A stretch of DNA of 64,000 nt from Centrapalus pauciflorus (Eukaryota > Streptophyta > Magnoliopsida > Asterales > Asteraceae): positions 310,001 through 374,000 of the forward strand of contig JAANYP010002036.1 in the NCBI GenBank assembly GCA_020465985.1. Reading direction: 5' to 3'. Of this stretch, positions 34,660 through 46,493 are shown piece after piece (position 1 is the stretch's first letter; each line of letters opens with the position of its first letter). The notes beneath the pieces were generated by a model. That model saw only the letters and a list, made by a program, of their open reading frames with translations, did not search any database and was not told the DNA's origin. Made by a program: the position numbers and the translations under genes.

Positions 34660-37600
34660 CTAATTCGTTTGACTGCCGAAAAGCGTCATTGATCCTTGTA
34701 GATCGCATACACGATGCTCACAGTCCAACTTGCCCCATCTTGCATCGACTCGTTCACATGGAAATGTTGGCTTGCCAAGGCTGAAAGAAAAGAGTCAACC
34801 AACACACTGGCTTACGAATTAACATCAAGTTTAGCCTTTATCGAGCAACTTGAGCTTGTCTCTATCAGGTGGAGTTTTTATCAAACTCGGGCTTTTAGTG
34901 CATCGGCTCGAGTTCTTATCTAAGACTTGTATATGTTTATGTGTGTGTGCGCACATATATATATATATGGGGAGTTGCAAATGAGAAGAGCTTTTACCGA
35001 GGTCTAACTATATCGAGTTGAACTTTTATGGAGTTTGAACTCGAGTCAAATGCTAAAAAGTTAGCTCAAAAGATGAGTTCTGGTATTCAATATAATGATG
35101 ATAGATATATTTGAACTATTTTGAGATGAGCTTGAGCCAAATTCAAGTCCTTCACGAGCCGAGCTCGAACCTGCATTTTGAAAGCTTGTTATGCTAGCAA
35201 AGCAGAGCTCGAGCTCGTCTCCACTCGTTTGCAACCCTACCAACAGCATAAATACCATCAAACACATGGTCTTTGTAAATGTTTGTAGACCATGACCAAG
35301 CTAAGACAAGTTTAGGTAGGCGTGTACATGCATTTATATGTTCACAATATATGTTACCTCCGGTTAACAACATTGTGCACTCGACATAGCCACTGAGAAA
35401 ACTCAACTTGAGAACCAGCTTGTACAGGATTTGATCTGCCAAAAATGCATTATATCATGCCGCTAATTAACAGGAATACCAATGCATCTTTATTGCTTTT
35501 AATTTGATAAAATCTACTCTTACTTCCAACACACTTTGCCACCTTCCAAACATCTTTAAATTAACCACATGTAAAGAGCCCATGAATTTCAGCACATTGT
35601 ATAAGAGGTTAAGAACAGAGTTATACAGTAAAAAGTATATTATATGGAATATAAATCCTTTCAAGAAAACTATATGCTTATCTTTCAAAATTGGAAACTT
35701 TGCAACAGGACTTTTACAGTATAGCGTTTATGATAATATTGTTCTTATTACATCTTTCAAGTTTAACGATGAAATGGTATTCATATGACTTCTATATACG
35801 ACAAGGCAAATGCATCACCTTAGCACTTCTTTGAAGTGGTCTGCACATTCCTTGCAAGGGTAAATGCGAGATATTATTGCCATCTGCAGCCAATGATACA
35901 ATCCCATCATATTACCACAGATTTCATGCATTGTAACATCATTTTACTATGTACTCTTGCAAGTAACCAACAACAAGACCATAATGGTTGACAATATTGA
36001 TGTAGCAATCTTACAGAATGTGGCAACATAAGATAGCCACTCAATTCAGGCATTCAGCATTTCTCGTACTGAATAATACTAGCCGATGAGAATCGCAGAT
36101 ATGGCAGAAATAATCAAAGGGGTTACATACCAGTTCTTTAACATCCTTCTTTTGCTGCCTGGTTGGCTTTTCTGGGTACTAAAAAGCAGGCATTGTCAAA
36201 ATAATGAACGAAGAAAGGCGTGCTAAACAATTGTTTGAGAAAGAGAAAGTCTAACCATCTATACGATACCTATGATTTACACACAAACACAGATATTATC
36301 CTCATATTTTATAAATACACACATTATACATGGAACATCACAACTAACATAAGAACCTGAGCACCAAGAGTGTGAATGAAAGTCCAAGTTGCCCTTCCAA
36401 GCTCTTCCCTGGTCACTGGACCAGACGATATTTGCTGCAGAAGGACGAGCATGAAGACATTCATAATCTCACAGAATGTGTACAATTAATAATAAAATCA
36501 CTTCAGGCATCATGACTTTTCTTCCTAGGAAGCAGGGGAAACGATAAGGGAATTACAATCCACAACCTCTCTATAGTACCACATAGCGGATGGACCCAAA
36601 CACCACCAAGTTAAATGCTTGATGGCTAAGCAAGAGATTATGTAATGGTAGACGAAAACCCTTGCTGTAAACTCCTTGCAAAAATCCAAAGTTTTATGTG
36701 TAGCTGGAAATTTAAATAAGTAATTGCATACAAGTCATGATGATATACTTGCATGGAGGGCTTGGCTTTCATTGCTCATCCACTCTTTGTGAACAAGCTA
36801 TACATGAAAGATATGTTACCTTTTGTTCCTGGCTAATGACCTAATGACGATAAACAACAATACGAACAACGCCATACTTTCTATACAATTTGAACAGAGA
36901 AGCCACTGACCAACAGTTTTACAAAAGGAATCTCTAGTGGCAAGATAGCAAGAAGTAATACATACAGAGTTTCAACTAGCAAAGCACAGATGTGTATCGT
37001 CTTGCTTAGGCACAGGCCACATAAACCTTCCAAAAGATGTGTTTTTTATGTCAATCCTTGTACTAAATTTTTAGTACATACGCTAACTCATGTTACATAC
37101 TTTGCCGTTGGTCTTTTTCTTACGCCGTGTTCTCCAATTTTAAGGGAAAGAAAAAGAATAAAAGACAAAAGACAAAACGTTTGGAGAATATGGATTGGGA
37201 GTTTCTTCTTTCCTTCTCTTCCCAAATTTGGAGAAAAGTTCCGGCCGGGGCTTTCTTTGCCTCCTCTTCACAACATTTTTAAGTCTCCTTCCACTTCCCT
37301 TCCCTTTCAACCCTTTCTTCCCACATTTATTCTGGTTGCATACAAGGGAGAAATCCCCAAGCTAGAATCTTTAACTCTTACTTCGATTATTCCACCTCAC
37401 ACTATCAACCTTCCATATTGAGGTCATCTTCTCCGTTTGTATTACCCATTGTATATGTTCATATAGTTGTGACTTTACCAATTGATAACAAATATATCAA
37501 CCAAATAGGCAAATAGATTAAAGCTGTTGAGAATCCATGCTGCCTCACTCCCAGAACAAATATACGTTTTCTATTATTTTAGTGAGCAAATAAAAAAAAA

Positions 37601-37972
37601 AAACACCTGTATGTCATACCCCCTGGTTCAGGACTTGCATCAAACAGTTGGTGGGCATGATGAATTCATATAAATATGGGCGGGTAAGTTTAAAAGCAAG
37701 TGAAATCACACAGTATTAAAAGGGATTGTAGAGAGCATAACAATAGTAATATTTACCTTAATTTGCAGGTCCTTGGGTTGAGTAAGAGAAGAATCAGCCG
37801 CTAGCGTCGATAAGGTACCTGTGGGAGGTGTAGATACAGACCCTGAAAGTTGTACATTTGTGGGTGCAGATGGCTTGTGGGGGATGCTGATGAATTTGGA
37901 AACATTTGTTTGAATGGACACAGAAATTCTTCCAATAGTGCAGCAGATTGCCTCCAGAGGGTTTTCGGACAT
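34660..37972 (-). CDS. ERV1: FAD-linked sulfhydryl oxidase ERV1
   Basis: Six exons on the minus strand: 37972-37757, 36434-36357, 36178-36131, 35883-35819, 35435-35358 and 34780-34660, in phase, 201 residues (I recall about 191 in Arabidopsis). The start ATG gives MSENPLEAI. The Erv1/ALR fold begins at REELGRATWTFIHTLGAQ (about 82-98). The redox CxxC is Cys124-Cys127 (YPCKECADHF). A structural CX16C pair is Cys153/Cys170, and the plant-specific C-terminal shuttle CX4C is Cys182/Cys187. It oxidises substrate thiols in the mitochondrial intermembrane space (Mia40 pathway), passing electrons via FAD to cytochrome c or oxygen. All catalytic residues are present. Intron 1 (1.3 kb) holds repeat-like DNA. 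Confidence 0.95.
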
Positions 37973-38671
37973 TTTCACAATGCAAACGAGGTAACGGGAA
38001 CTCTGTGAAGATCCTGCAAATGCTGAGATGGAGTTCCTCTTCAATCCGTGAACGATCTGACATTAATTACAGGGTTATAAGAATTCTATTCACACCCCCA
38101 CCTGTGATATGACATTTCACACCCCTTAAATTGACGGTTTCTTATTATTTTAATAACATGTGACGTCGTAGAGGAGGTGCATCAAGTAAAAATGGATGCC
38201 AATAGCAACCCCTACTTCATAACGTAGCATCATCGTATTAGTTACTTTTATTTTCCATTTTAACTATAATATTTTCCGTGTGTGCTACATTTTTATACCT
38301 TTTAACTTTTGAATGTTACTGATTGAACGCCTTTACAACCAATTTTACAAGTTAAAAGTTTTAACTGTATGTTATTTTAACTTCACTTCAACTCCAACAG
38401 AACATACTTTAACTAGAATAATCCTTGCGCATTGTTCGGGACACCGTTTAAAAAAAAAAATCAATATCCTTACATTTTGCAAAGTCCTTCTAGATTTTTT
38501 AGTTTAAAAAATTATCTCATTATTTCAAGAATAATGTAGCATAAGGCCATCCAAATATTTTATAAAGTTTCATTAATATATCATGCGTATTTAAAGTTCC
38601 CATCCAAGTATTTTAATTTGGTTTCATTACACCCACGGATCTAAGAAATAGCATTGGGAGCAAAAAATTAC

Positions 38672-38756
38672 CTTAAACACGAAGACGGTTGGGCATAAGG
38701 TGTACTTTACTTCTTCCTTTAATAGATCATCTAGCTCAAATTTACAATCATCCAGC
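38672..38756 (-). other. Exon-like segment of unknown affiliation
   Basis: Read on the minus strand, an AG acceptor and a GTAATT donor bound 85 nt coding for LDDCKFELDDLLKEEVKYTL and then CPTVFVFK. Codon content looks protein-like, but I recognise no family and no adjoining exons. It could be an unannotated exon, a gene relic or chance. Confidence 0.2.
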
Positions 38757-39578
38757 CTACGAAGATCACCAATCCATTAGTTTGCTCAAAGTAGTTTCTC
38801 TGGTAAGATCATTATAGTATTTTTGAACTCCAACATCCCATATGTTAAGGGTGTGCCTGATGTTAGCTTTCAGTTGATATTAGAAACCAAGTACCCCTTC
38901 TACATTTTTACACTAGAGAAGCTAATGATCAAATATAAGACGATGGATAACATAGTGAAACCCTTAGCTTGTTTTTCTTTATTGGAATTGAACAAGTATA
39001 TTAGTTAATATGATACGAAATATCACAATGCTTTGAATCTTAATCACTCAATCAATGATTCTGACTAGAGTCTAAATACATTTACCTAAACCTGCAAACC
39101 AACTTTGACCCAATATCCTAATTGAAAGAAAAACAATAGCACTCAAGCGAGTAAACAAATAACAAGAAAACACTACATTTATTTAGTTACAAGCAAATTA
39201 TTAAAAAAAAAAAACTCAAATCTATAACTCATGGTTTGTGGCACTGTTTTCTGCTTATTACAATACATTCAGATTGCTAATCATTTAAAAGCGAGAGTAC
39301 CTTGTAAACATCCTACAAAGATTACATGTTAATACAAAGATTTTGAGAATTAGGGTGCGTTTGTTAAAGAGAATGGAATTCCAGACAGTAGAGAATGGAA
39401 TTCCAGAGAAAGAATTGGTATGAAAAATGAGAATTGATTATCCTGTTTGGTAAAACATAGAAATCGGCATAGAATTGTAACGGAGAATCAATTCTCTTGT
39501 TTGGTAGAACAAGGAATTCAGTAGAGAGTAGAGACTTCTACCAACTTTACCATTTAGAACCATACCTTTCCATAATAA

Positions 39579-39746
39579 TAGACCTGGCAATTGGAGACAC
39601 GAATACACGAGTTTGTGAGAGACACGACACGACACGAATACATCTTAAAATGTGAGATACAACTTATTGTCCTTCGTGTATTCGTGTCGTGTCAAATTCG
39701 TGTCTGACACGTGAAAACGACACGAATACACGAATTGCCAGGTCTA
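39579..39746. mobile_element. Small hAT MITE with 8-bp TSD
   Basis: A 168-bp element starting TAGACCTGGCAATT and ending in its complement, flanked by a perfect 8-bp duplication CATAATAA (39571-39578, 39747-39754). The interior is almost entirely ACACGAATACACGA-type words and their complements. Confidence 0.85.
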
Positions 39747-40439
39747 CATAATAACCCCTTACACAAATCCAAATAAACATAAAAAGTGCACAAATTAATA
39801 ATCAAATACATTGATTAAACTGAATAAAGTATAACAAGCATGGAAAATATTCATAAAAATCATACAAGATTCATAATTTGTTAAACATAACAAGATTCAT
39901 AAACAAATGATGTTGACTTTCAATCCATAGAAAAGATTCATATACAAATGATATCAAAAACATAAAAAAATTAGATGACAAGCTAAACAATTAATTAAAG
40001 CATATACTAACCTAAACCAACAACAATCAAATACCTACATTATTAAGATCTGTGAAAGTTAACAATTCATGAAAATTTCAATTCACAGCAAACTAAACAT
40101 TTGACTAATCTTAAAAAAACAATTAACATATACTAATATATAACATGGATCCGTGAAAATTAGCAAACATAGATTTGCGAAAAATAAACAAACAATTAAC
40201 ATACAGTAAATGTTCAATTCATTGATCTGTGAAAATTAACAGATGGGGGAGATGGGAGGGGAGACTGGTCGGAGATAGGAGCAGGGGCGAAAAGTGCAGG
40301 TCAGAGACGGGAGGTGTGGGACTGGTCGAAGATGTGGGTGAAGGAGGACCAGCGGTGCTAGGCGAGAGAGTGAGAAAGAGAGAGAGCGATACCTTGGAAA
40401 ATCGGAGCGGAGAGACGTCTGGTCGAGGCCGGAGAACGA

Positions 40440-40606
40440 TAGCTGGTGGTCGCCGAAGAAGGATAGTTGTCGGAGATCTTCTGTCTAAAGTCGAGGGTTT
40501 TAGAGGGGGGTTTGGTCCGAAGTCTAAACTCTACTCATTTTTTAGTAGGAAAATGAAAATTTCGGTTCCCTTCGTTTTTATTTTACAAGAAAAATGAATT
40601 GATCTT
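40440..40606. repeat. Tandem-array unit left of the copia insertion
   Basis: Shares AGCTGGTGGTCGCCG, GGAGATCTTCTGTCTA, TAGTAGGAAAATGAAAATTT and GAATTGATC with the units at 48058-48965. The copia element entered at its GATCTT. The plus-strand frame at 40229-40597 is low-complexity and not a gene. Confidence 0.8.
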
Positions 40607-41862
40607 TGTTGGAAAAAAATGTAAATTTTTCAAAGAAAAAAGTGGTTTTTCCATGGTTTTGGACCAAATATAATTATATATAATTGTGACATATATAATG
40701 AATATTTTGTGTTCTCCTTGAAGAGAGGGTTCCAACGATATAAAGAACGTCCAAAACGGAGCTAAGATGAATGAGATATCGATGCTCAAAGATTGGTGTT
40801 TGGAATGATTGAAACTTCTTCTAAGTGGGTGAAGAGAGTCCCACATAGGAAGGAAGATGAAACCAAAGTGGGTTTATAAGGAGGAGTGTTCAAAGCCATG
40901 GCAAGATTGTTTGTGGTTTTACTCCAATGCCTACCCGCGCGCAAGGGGGTGCAAATCTTGGACCCCGAAGGCTAAAATCCACTGAACTCGTGTACGCCAG
41001 CACCTGCGTACACGAATGCAGCTCCGAAAATCAGGGCTTGTGCGAGACAACTTTTTTACTCCAGGTGAGAGTTGGACAGGCTCCGTTCGCATGATCAGCA
41101 GCGTCCAAGCTGTCCTTGAACAGGTTGAAGGTGGACAGGCTCCGTTCGCATGATCAGCAGCGTCCAAGCTGTCCTTGAACAGGTTGAAGGCCTAACCTGT
41201 CCAGTATGGTTGTTCAAGCTGGTCAGCGCCCAAGCTGTCCTTGAGCAGGCTTCGGCCAAACATGTTCTCGAGTTGTTAATTAAATCAGCAGGTGACTGAT
41301 TTAATGAGCTGTTACAATTTGGTTTTCAACACATAATTACTCATTTTAATTAACAATAAACCTTGTAATAATGGAGTGTTACAAAACGGTTTTTGTAATT
41401 AAAAAGATGATTAATTTGTTGTTTCAACTCCAATTTCCTATAAAATAATTGGAGATTCAACACACCAAACCACTTGAAAGACTTGAAACATTTCTGGAAA
41501 CACTTGAGATATTTGAAAGGTTTTACACTTTAACGGCGAGACGTTGCTGCTTCCAAGAACGAAGATCACCTTAAATTCACGTGGTTTTTCAGGCAAGTTG
41601 GTTACCTCCGGCAGTACACGCTGCTTTGGTTGTTGTACCCTGGGAAACAGACTTCGAATCTGTTTTAAGGGAATCGTGTCTAACACGAGACTCAGCCTTC
41701 TTTTCTGTATTGTAATTTATTTTCAGTACCGTTATTTCATTACTTGTAACTTTATTTTTCGTATTTCGTTTATTTCCGTGTATTGGAATTTCATTTCTTG
41801 AATTGTAATTCGTAATATATTTCTTATATTTTATAATTGGTATCGGGCACAATATCCCTACA
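40607..41862 (+). repeat. Copia 5' LTR
   Basis: 1,256 bp, TGTTGGAAAA to CCCTACA. It carries a private 59-bp tandem duplication (41073-41131 and 41132-41190) and lacks ~65 bp present in the 3' LTR. A TGGTATC word resembling an initiator tRNA-Met primer site occurs inside its 3' end (41838-41844) rather than after it. Confidence 0.92.
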
Positions 41863-42625
41863 ATCTTAAAACAGATTTTACAACCACGATACCGGTTATA
41901 AAATTTAGGAATTTTAGAGAAATTGTTTCTTCGATTCAAACAAGTTTTGTCTCGAAGTAAAAGTTTCTATTACATTATTGTTTCGATTCAAACGAGTTTT
42001 GTCTCGAAGCAATTGTGTTTCCTTTTCATTTAATTATTTCTGTTTCGTTACAAACAAGTTTTGGTTTCGAGACGGATTTAATTTTTGCAACAGCCTTGAT
42101 TAAGTGTTTAATTTGAACGGCAGATTCGATTATTCACTTTTGGTTTCTTAAACATTGAACGGATGATTCAATTTTAACTTTTAATATAAAATTTGTTACT
42201 ATTCTCGTTCGGGTTACAAGTGTTTGAATGAACGGTTGATTCATTCTTCACTTTGGTGTTATCACTTTGGTGTTAAATTGAACGGCAGATTCAATTTTAG
42301 TGATAAAATCGGTTATAATAAAAAGGATTTAATTTTGTTATAAAGTGATTAAATTGAACGGTTGATTCAAGTTTTGTCAATTGAAGTATTTGACATTGTT
42401 TATAACAAAAGATTTAATTTTGTTATAAAGTGATTAAATTGAACGGTTGATTCAAGTTTTGTCAATTGAAGTATTTGACATTGTTCATAACAAAAGATTT
42501 AACAAAAGTGTAATTTTATTATAAAGTGAGAAAATTATCTTTATTGAAAATTTATAAAGTATTTGTTTGAAAAGAAGATTCACAACTACTTATAATTATT
42601 TTCTTTGGCGTTAAAGAAAAAAAAA
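41863..42625 (+). other. Copia leader with repeat arrays in place of gag
   Basis: Contains a GAACGG(T/C)(T/A)GATTCA-type word at least six times (about 42118, 42156, 42232, 42280, 42356, 42441), two or three copies of a TTTCGATTCAAACAAG / TTTTGTCTCGAAG block (41930-42080) and an 85-bp tandem duplication (42326-42410, 42411-42495). No open frame of useful length. Confidence 0.75.
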
Positions 42626-45600
42626 ATGAAAATGTTAGATGGAGTTGTGTCACGGTCGATGACTTCAACTATAACATCTATTGCTAAACCATCGATTAAT
42701 GAGATGGTTGATATGATTGGAGTTCAAAATGCGAGTAAATTTGCCAATCATATTGAGAAATCAGAATTGTTTTCTGATTTGGATCTTGAACCATGCGTGG
42801 TTCTTGATGGCAATGGTGAAGTTGCAAGTGTGATGAATGTGAATATCACGGCAATGGTTTCTGATGTAGAATTGGTAAGATCTGAACCGAATGAATGGTG
42901 GATCGACACTGGTTCTACCCGACATGTGTGTTCGGAGAAAAGTTTGTTTACTACTTTGAAAGTAGTTAATGGAAAAAAGATCTTCATGGGAAACTTTGAT
43001 ACGGTTGATGTCAAAGGTGAAGGCGATGTGATCTTGAAGATGACATCCGGGAAAGATCTTAAGTTGACAAATGTTTTGTATGTACCGGAAATTCGAAAGA
43101 ATTTGGTTTCCGGATGGCTGTTAAACAAGTTTGGATTTAAAATGGTTTTTGAATCGAATAAATTTGTTTTGACCAAGAATGATCATTTTGTTGGAGAAGG
43201 TTTTGCTTTGAATGGAATGTTCAAAATAAATTTGATGATTTTGAAAAGCAATTTTAATAAAACGACTACAAATTCGGTTTATTTGACAGAGTCTTCTAAC
43301 GTATGGCATGGTCGTCTTGGACATGTCAATTTTAATTCTTTACGTCGTTTAATCAAGTTAAATTGCATTCCATCTTTTCATATTGATTCAAATTATAAAT
43401 GCCAAACTTGTGTTGAAGCCAAACTTACAAGATCGTCTTTCCAATCGGTTGAAAGAATAACCGAACCACTTGATATGATTCACACGGATGTGTGTGATTT
43501 AAAATCCATTCCTACGAGAGGTGGTAATAAGTTTTTCATCACGTTTATTGATGATTGTACAATATATTGCTATGTTTACTTGATGAAAAGTAAAGATGAA
43601 GCAATCGATAAGTTTGTTTTATACAAACAAGAGGTTGAGAACGAACTCAACAAAAAGATTAAGGTTGTAAGAAGTGATCGAGGTGGTGAATATGTGTCAC
43701 CGTTTGCGGATTTATGTGCTCAACATGGAATCCGACACGAATTCACCGCTCCTTACTCACCTCAACAAAATGGTATTGCGGAAAGAAAGAACCGAACCTT
43801 GAAAGAAATGGTGAATGCCATGTTAATAAGTTCGGGAATGAGCCAAGAAATGTGGGGGGAAGCTATCCTCTCGGCTACTTATCTTTTGAATAAGATACCC
43901 CGCAAGAAAATGGATAAAACACCGTATGAACTTTGGATGGGAAGAGAGCCATCTTATAAGTACTTACGAGTGTGGGGGTGCCTAGCAAAGGTTGTTGTAC
44001 CGGCACCTAAGGCTCAAAAGATAGGACCTAAAACGGTTGATTGCATATTTATTGGTTATGCACATCATAGTAGTGCCTATCGGTTTCTTGTGTATGAGTC
44101 TAAAAATCCAGAAATTCACAAGAATACCATCATGGAATCAAGGAATGCATCCTTCTTTGAGAATATATTTCCTTGTTTACAAAAGGATCGTGCTAGTTCG
44201 TCTAAATCAATTGACGAAAATGTCCAAGATGAGACATTAGAACAACCTGAAAGAGAAGAGGTTGAGCCGAGAAGAAGTAAAAGGAAAAGGGTTGAAAAAT
44301 CATATGGAGATGATTTTGTCACTTACATGGTTGAAAGTGAACCCAAAACTTACCAAGAAGCGGTAACTTCTTCTGAAGGACCTCAATGGAAAGAAGCCAT
44401 CAAGAGTGAAATTGAGTTAATTTTACAAAATCATACTTGGGAACTAGTGGACCTTCCTGAAGGTTGTAAACCACTAGGTTACCGATGGCTTTTTAAGAGG
44501 AAAATGAAACCTGATGGTTCCATTGATAAATATAAAGCACGGTTGGTAATCAAAGGTTACAAACAAAAGGAGGGTGTTGATTACTTTGATACATATTCGC
44601 CGGTGACGCGAATAACATCCATTAGATTGGTGCTTGCGATTGCCGCAATAAGAAATCTAGAAGTGCACCAAATGGATGTGAAGACGGCTTTTCTAAACGG
44701 TGATTTAGAAGAGGAGATCTACATGGAGCAACCCGAGGGTTTTAGTGCTCCCGGATGTGGAAAGAAAGTTTGTAGGCTTGTTAAGTCATTATATGGCTTG
44801 AAGCAAGCTCCCAAACAATGGCATCAAAAGTTTGACCACGTCATGCTAGAATGTGGATTCAAAATTAATGAGTGCGACAAGTGTGTGTACACGAAAGATA
44901 CAAAACATGGATATGTCATTCTTTGTTTATACGTAGACGATATGCTTATCGTTGGTAGTAACGAAAGAATGATTAATTCAACGAAAGAGATGTTGAAATC
45001 CAAATTTGACATGAAAGACATGGGTTTAGCGGAAGTGATTCTTGGTATTAAAATCACACGAACCCTAGATAGTCTTGTGTTAAGTCAAACTCATTATGTG
45101 GATAAAATTCTTGAGAAATTTAGTAATGGTGATTCTAGTATAGCTAGAACTCCAATTGACACTAGTCAACATCTATCGAAAAATAGAGGTGAAAGTGTTA
45201 ATCAACTAGAATACTCAAGAATTATAGGCAGTCTAATGTATCTAATGTCTTGTACCAGACCGGACATAGCATATGCTGTAAGCAGGCTAAGTAGGTACAC
45301 GAGTAATCTGAGTCGGATTCATTGGAAAAATGTGATACGAGTACTTCGGTATTTGAGATATACTCGAGAGTACGGACTGCGTTATGAGAGATATCCAGCT
45401 GTGATAGAAGGATACAGCGATGCGAATTGGATATCCGATATAAAAGATTCTAGATCTACAAGTGGATATGTATTTACACTTGGTGGTGCTGCTATTTCTT
45501 GGAAGTCTTCCAAGCAAACAGTGATAGCTAGATCTACGATGGAATCTGAATTCATCGCATTAGATAAATGTGGTGAAGAAGCCGAATGGTTACGTCAATT

Positions 45601-45883
45601 TATTGAAGACATACCAAAGTGGCCGAAACCCGTTTCAGCCGTTACTATACATTGTGATAGCCAATCAGCGATTGGTAGAGCGCATAGCATAATGTATAAT
45701 GGTAAGTCAAGACATATTAGACGTCGGCATAATTCGATACGACAACTACTCTCAACAGGTGTTATTACTATTGACTATGTGAAGTCAAAAGATAACATTG
45801 CGGATCCGCTTACGAAAGGCCTAAATAGAGAGTTAGTTTTGAAGTCGTCAAAAGGAATGGGACTAAAGCCCATGAATGAATAA
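42626..45883 (+). CDS. Copia polyprotein: protease-integrase-RT-RNase H
   Basis: An intact 1,085-residue frame from the first ATG. The aspartic protease active site is Asp94-Thr-Gly (WWIDTGSTRHV). A GAG-pre-integrase zinc segment follows (WHGRLGHVNF, then CQTCVEAK). The integrase catalytic triad is Asp288, Asp351 and Glu387 (HTDVCDL, RSDRGGEY, NGIAERKNRT). Reverse transcriptase has YVDD at 769-772 (LCLYVDDMLIVG) and the preceding YGLKQAPKQWHQKF. RNase H ends with DSQSAIGRAHS and NIADPLTKGL. No stop or frameshift, implying recent activity or selection. The absence of an N-terminal Gag and nucleocapsid domain is the notable defect. The order IN before RT is diagnostic for Ty1/copia. Confidence 0.95.
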   Translation: MKMLDGVVSRSMTSTITSIAKPSINEMVDMIGVQNASKFANHIEKSELFSDLDLEPCVVLDGNGEVASVMNVNITAMVSDVELVRSEPNEWWIDTGSTRHVCSEKSLFTTLKVVNGKKIFMGNFDTVDVKGEGDVILKMTSGKDLKLTNVLYVPEIRKNLVSGWLLNKFGFKMVFESNKFVLTKNDHFVGEGFALNGMFKINLMILKSNFNKTTTNSVYLTESSNVWHGRLGHVNFNSLRRLIKLNCIPSFHIDSNYKCQTCVEAKLTRSSFQSVERITEPLDMIHTDVCDLKSIPTRGGNKFFITFIDDCTIYCYVYLMKSKDEAIDKFVLYKQEVENELNKKIKVVRSDRGGEYVSPFADLCAQHGIRHEFTAPYSPQQNGIAERKNRTLKEMVNAMLISSGMSQEMWGEAILSATYLLNKIPRKKMDKTPYELWMGREPSYKYLRVWGCLAKVVVPAPKAQKIGPKTVDCIFIGYAHHSSAYRFLVYESKNPEIHKNTIMESRNASFFENIFPCLQKDRASSSKSIDENVQDETLEQPEREEVEPRRSKRKRVEKSYGDDFVTYMVESEPKTYQEAVTSSEGPQWKEAIKSEIELILQNHTWELVDLPEGCKPLGYRWLFKRKMKPDGSIDKYKARLVIKGYKQKEGVDYFDTYSPVTRITSIRLVLAIAAIRNLEVHQMDVKTAFLNGDLEEEIYMEQPEGFSAPGCGKKVCRLVKSLYGLKQAPKQWHQKFDHVMLECGFKINECDKCVYTKDTKHGYVILCLYVDDMLIVGSNERMINSTKEMLKSKFDMKDMGLAEVILGIKITRTLDSLVLSQTHYVDKILEKFSNGDSSIARTPIDTSQHLSKNRGESVNQLEYSRIIGSLMYLMSCTRPDIAYAVSRLSRYTSNLSRIHWKNVIRVLRYLRYTREYGLRYERYPAVIEGYSDANWISDIKDSRSTSGYVFTLGGAAISWKSSKQTVIARSTMESEFIALDKCGEEAEWLRQFIEDIPKWPKPVSAVTIHCDSQSAIGRAHSIMYNGKSRHIRRRHNSIRQLLSTGVITIDYVKSKDNIADPLTKGLNRELVLKSSKGMGLKPMNE

Positions 45884-46493
45884 ATTCATACGAAGGAAAA
45901 CCTTACCTTGTTGACTGGAGATCCCAAGATCTTGGTTCAAAAGGACAACCTATTTGTATGAATAAAGTGTGGTCACTGTGGGGGGTTGTGAAAAACTCCT
46001 AGTCCATTCCTATATGATTTCTAGAAGAAAATCATTTTAGTGACAATGAGGTTAAGCATTTTATAATGATTCGGTCGAAATCATTTATGCTTTTAATGAT
46101 TCGGGAGAAATCACCTATGTGAGAGAGAAGTGGGGTCGCTTCGAGTGGAATTGTAGGGGCACAATTCTTAGTAGCTCTCGCAGAACCAGGCTAATGTTCC
46201 ATGACCATAACGGACACGACTATGAGGAGTTAACCTTGTTAGGGAGATTCTTGTGTGAAGTGTATTGTCGTCTTCACAAATGGCAGCTCAGTTCAAAGAC
46301 ATCGAGTTCTACTGACGGCTAGAAGGCTAAGTGCATTTCATAAGAGAAGGTTCAAAGGTTTACACCTACCTATCCTATGCAAGATTTCAACCATTGAAAA
46401 TTCATTGGAATTTTATGTGTCTTCGATCAATCTCATACATGTGGGGGATGATTGGAATGTGTTTTCGATCGATCTCTCATTCATGTGGGGGAT
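45884..46493 (+). other. Copia 3' untranslated tail with two polypurine tracts
   Basis: Noncoding. The words CATGTGGGGGAT occur twice, at about 46438-46449 and 46482-46493, each followed by a TTGG-containing word; the second abuts the 3' LTR and serves as polypurine tract. Two TGATTCGG(T/G)(C/A)GAAATCA repeats lie near 46067 and 46098. Confidence 0.8.

Larger units (their letters stand above)
37973..40606. other. Upstream flank of ERV1 and intergenic DNA
   Basis: Contains the ERV1 promoter region, an exon-like minus-strand segment (38756-38672), a small hAT MITE (39579-39746) and the start of the tandem array entered by the copia element. Near 39352 the word GGGTGCGTTTGTT marks the left end of another MITE whose right end I could not locate. 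Confidence 0.5.
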
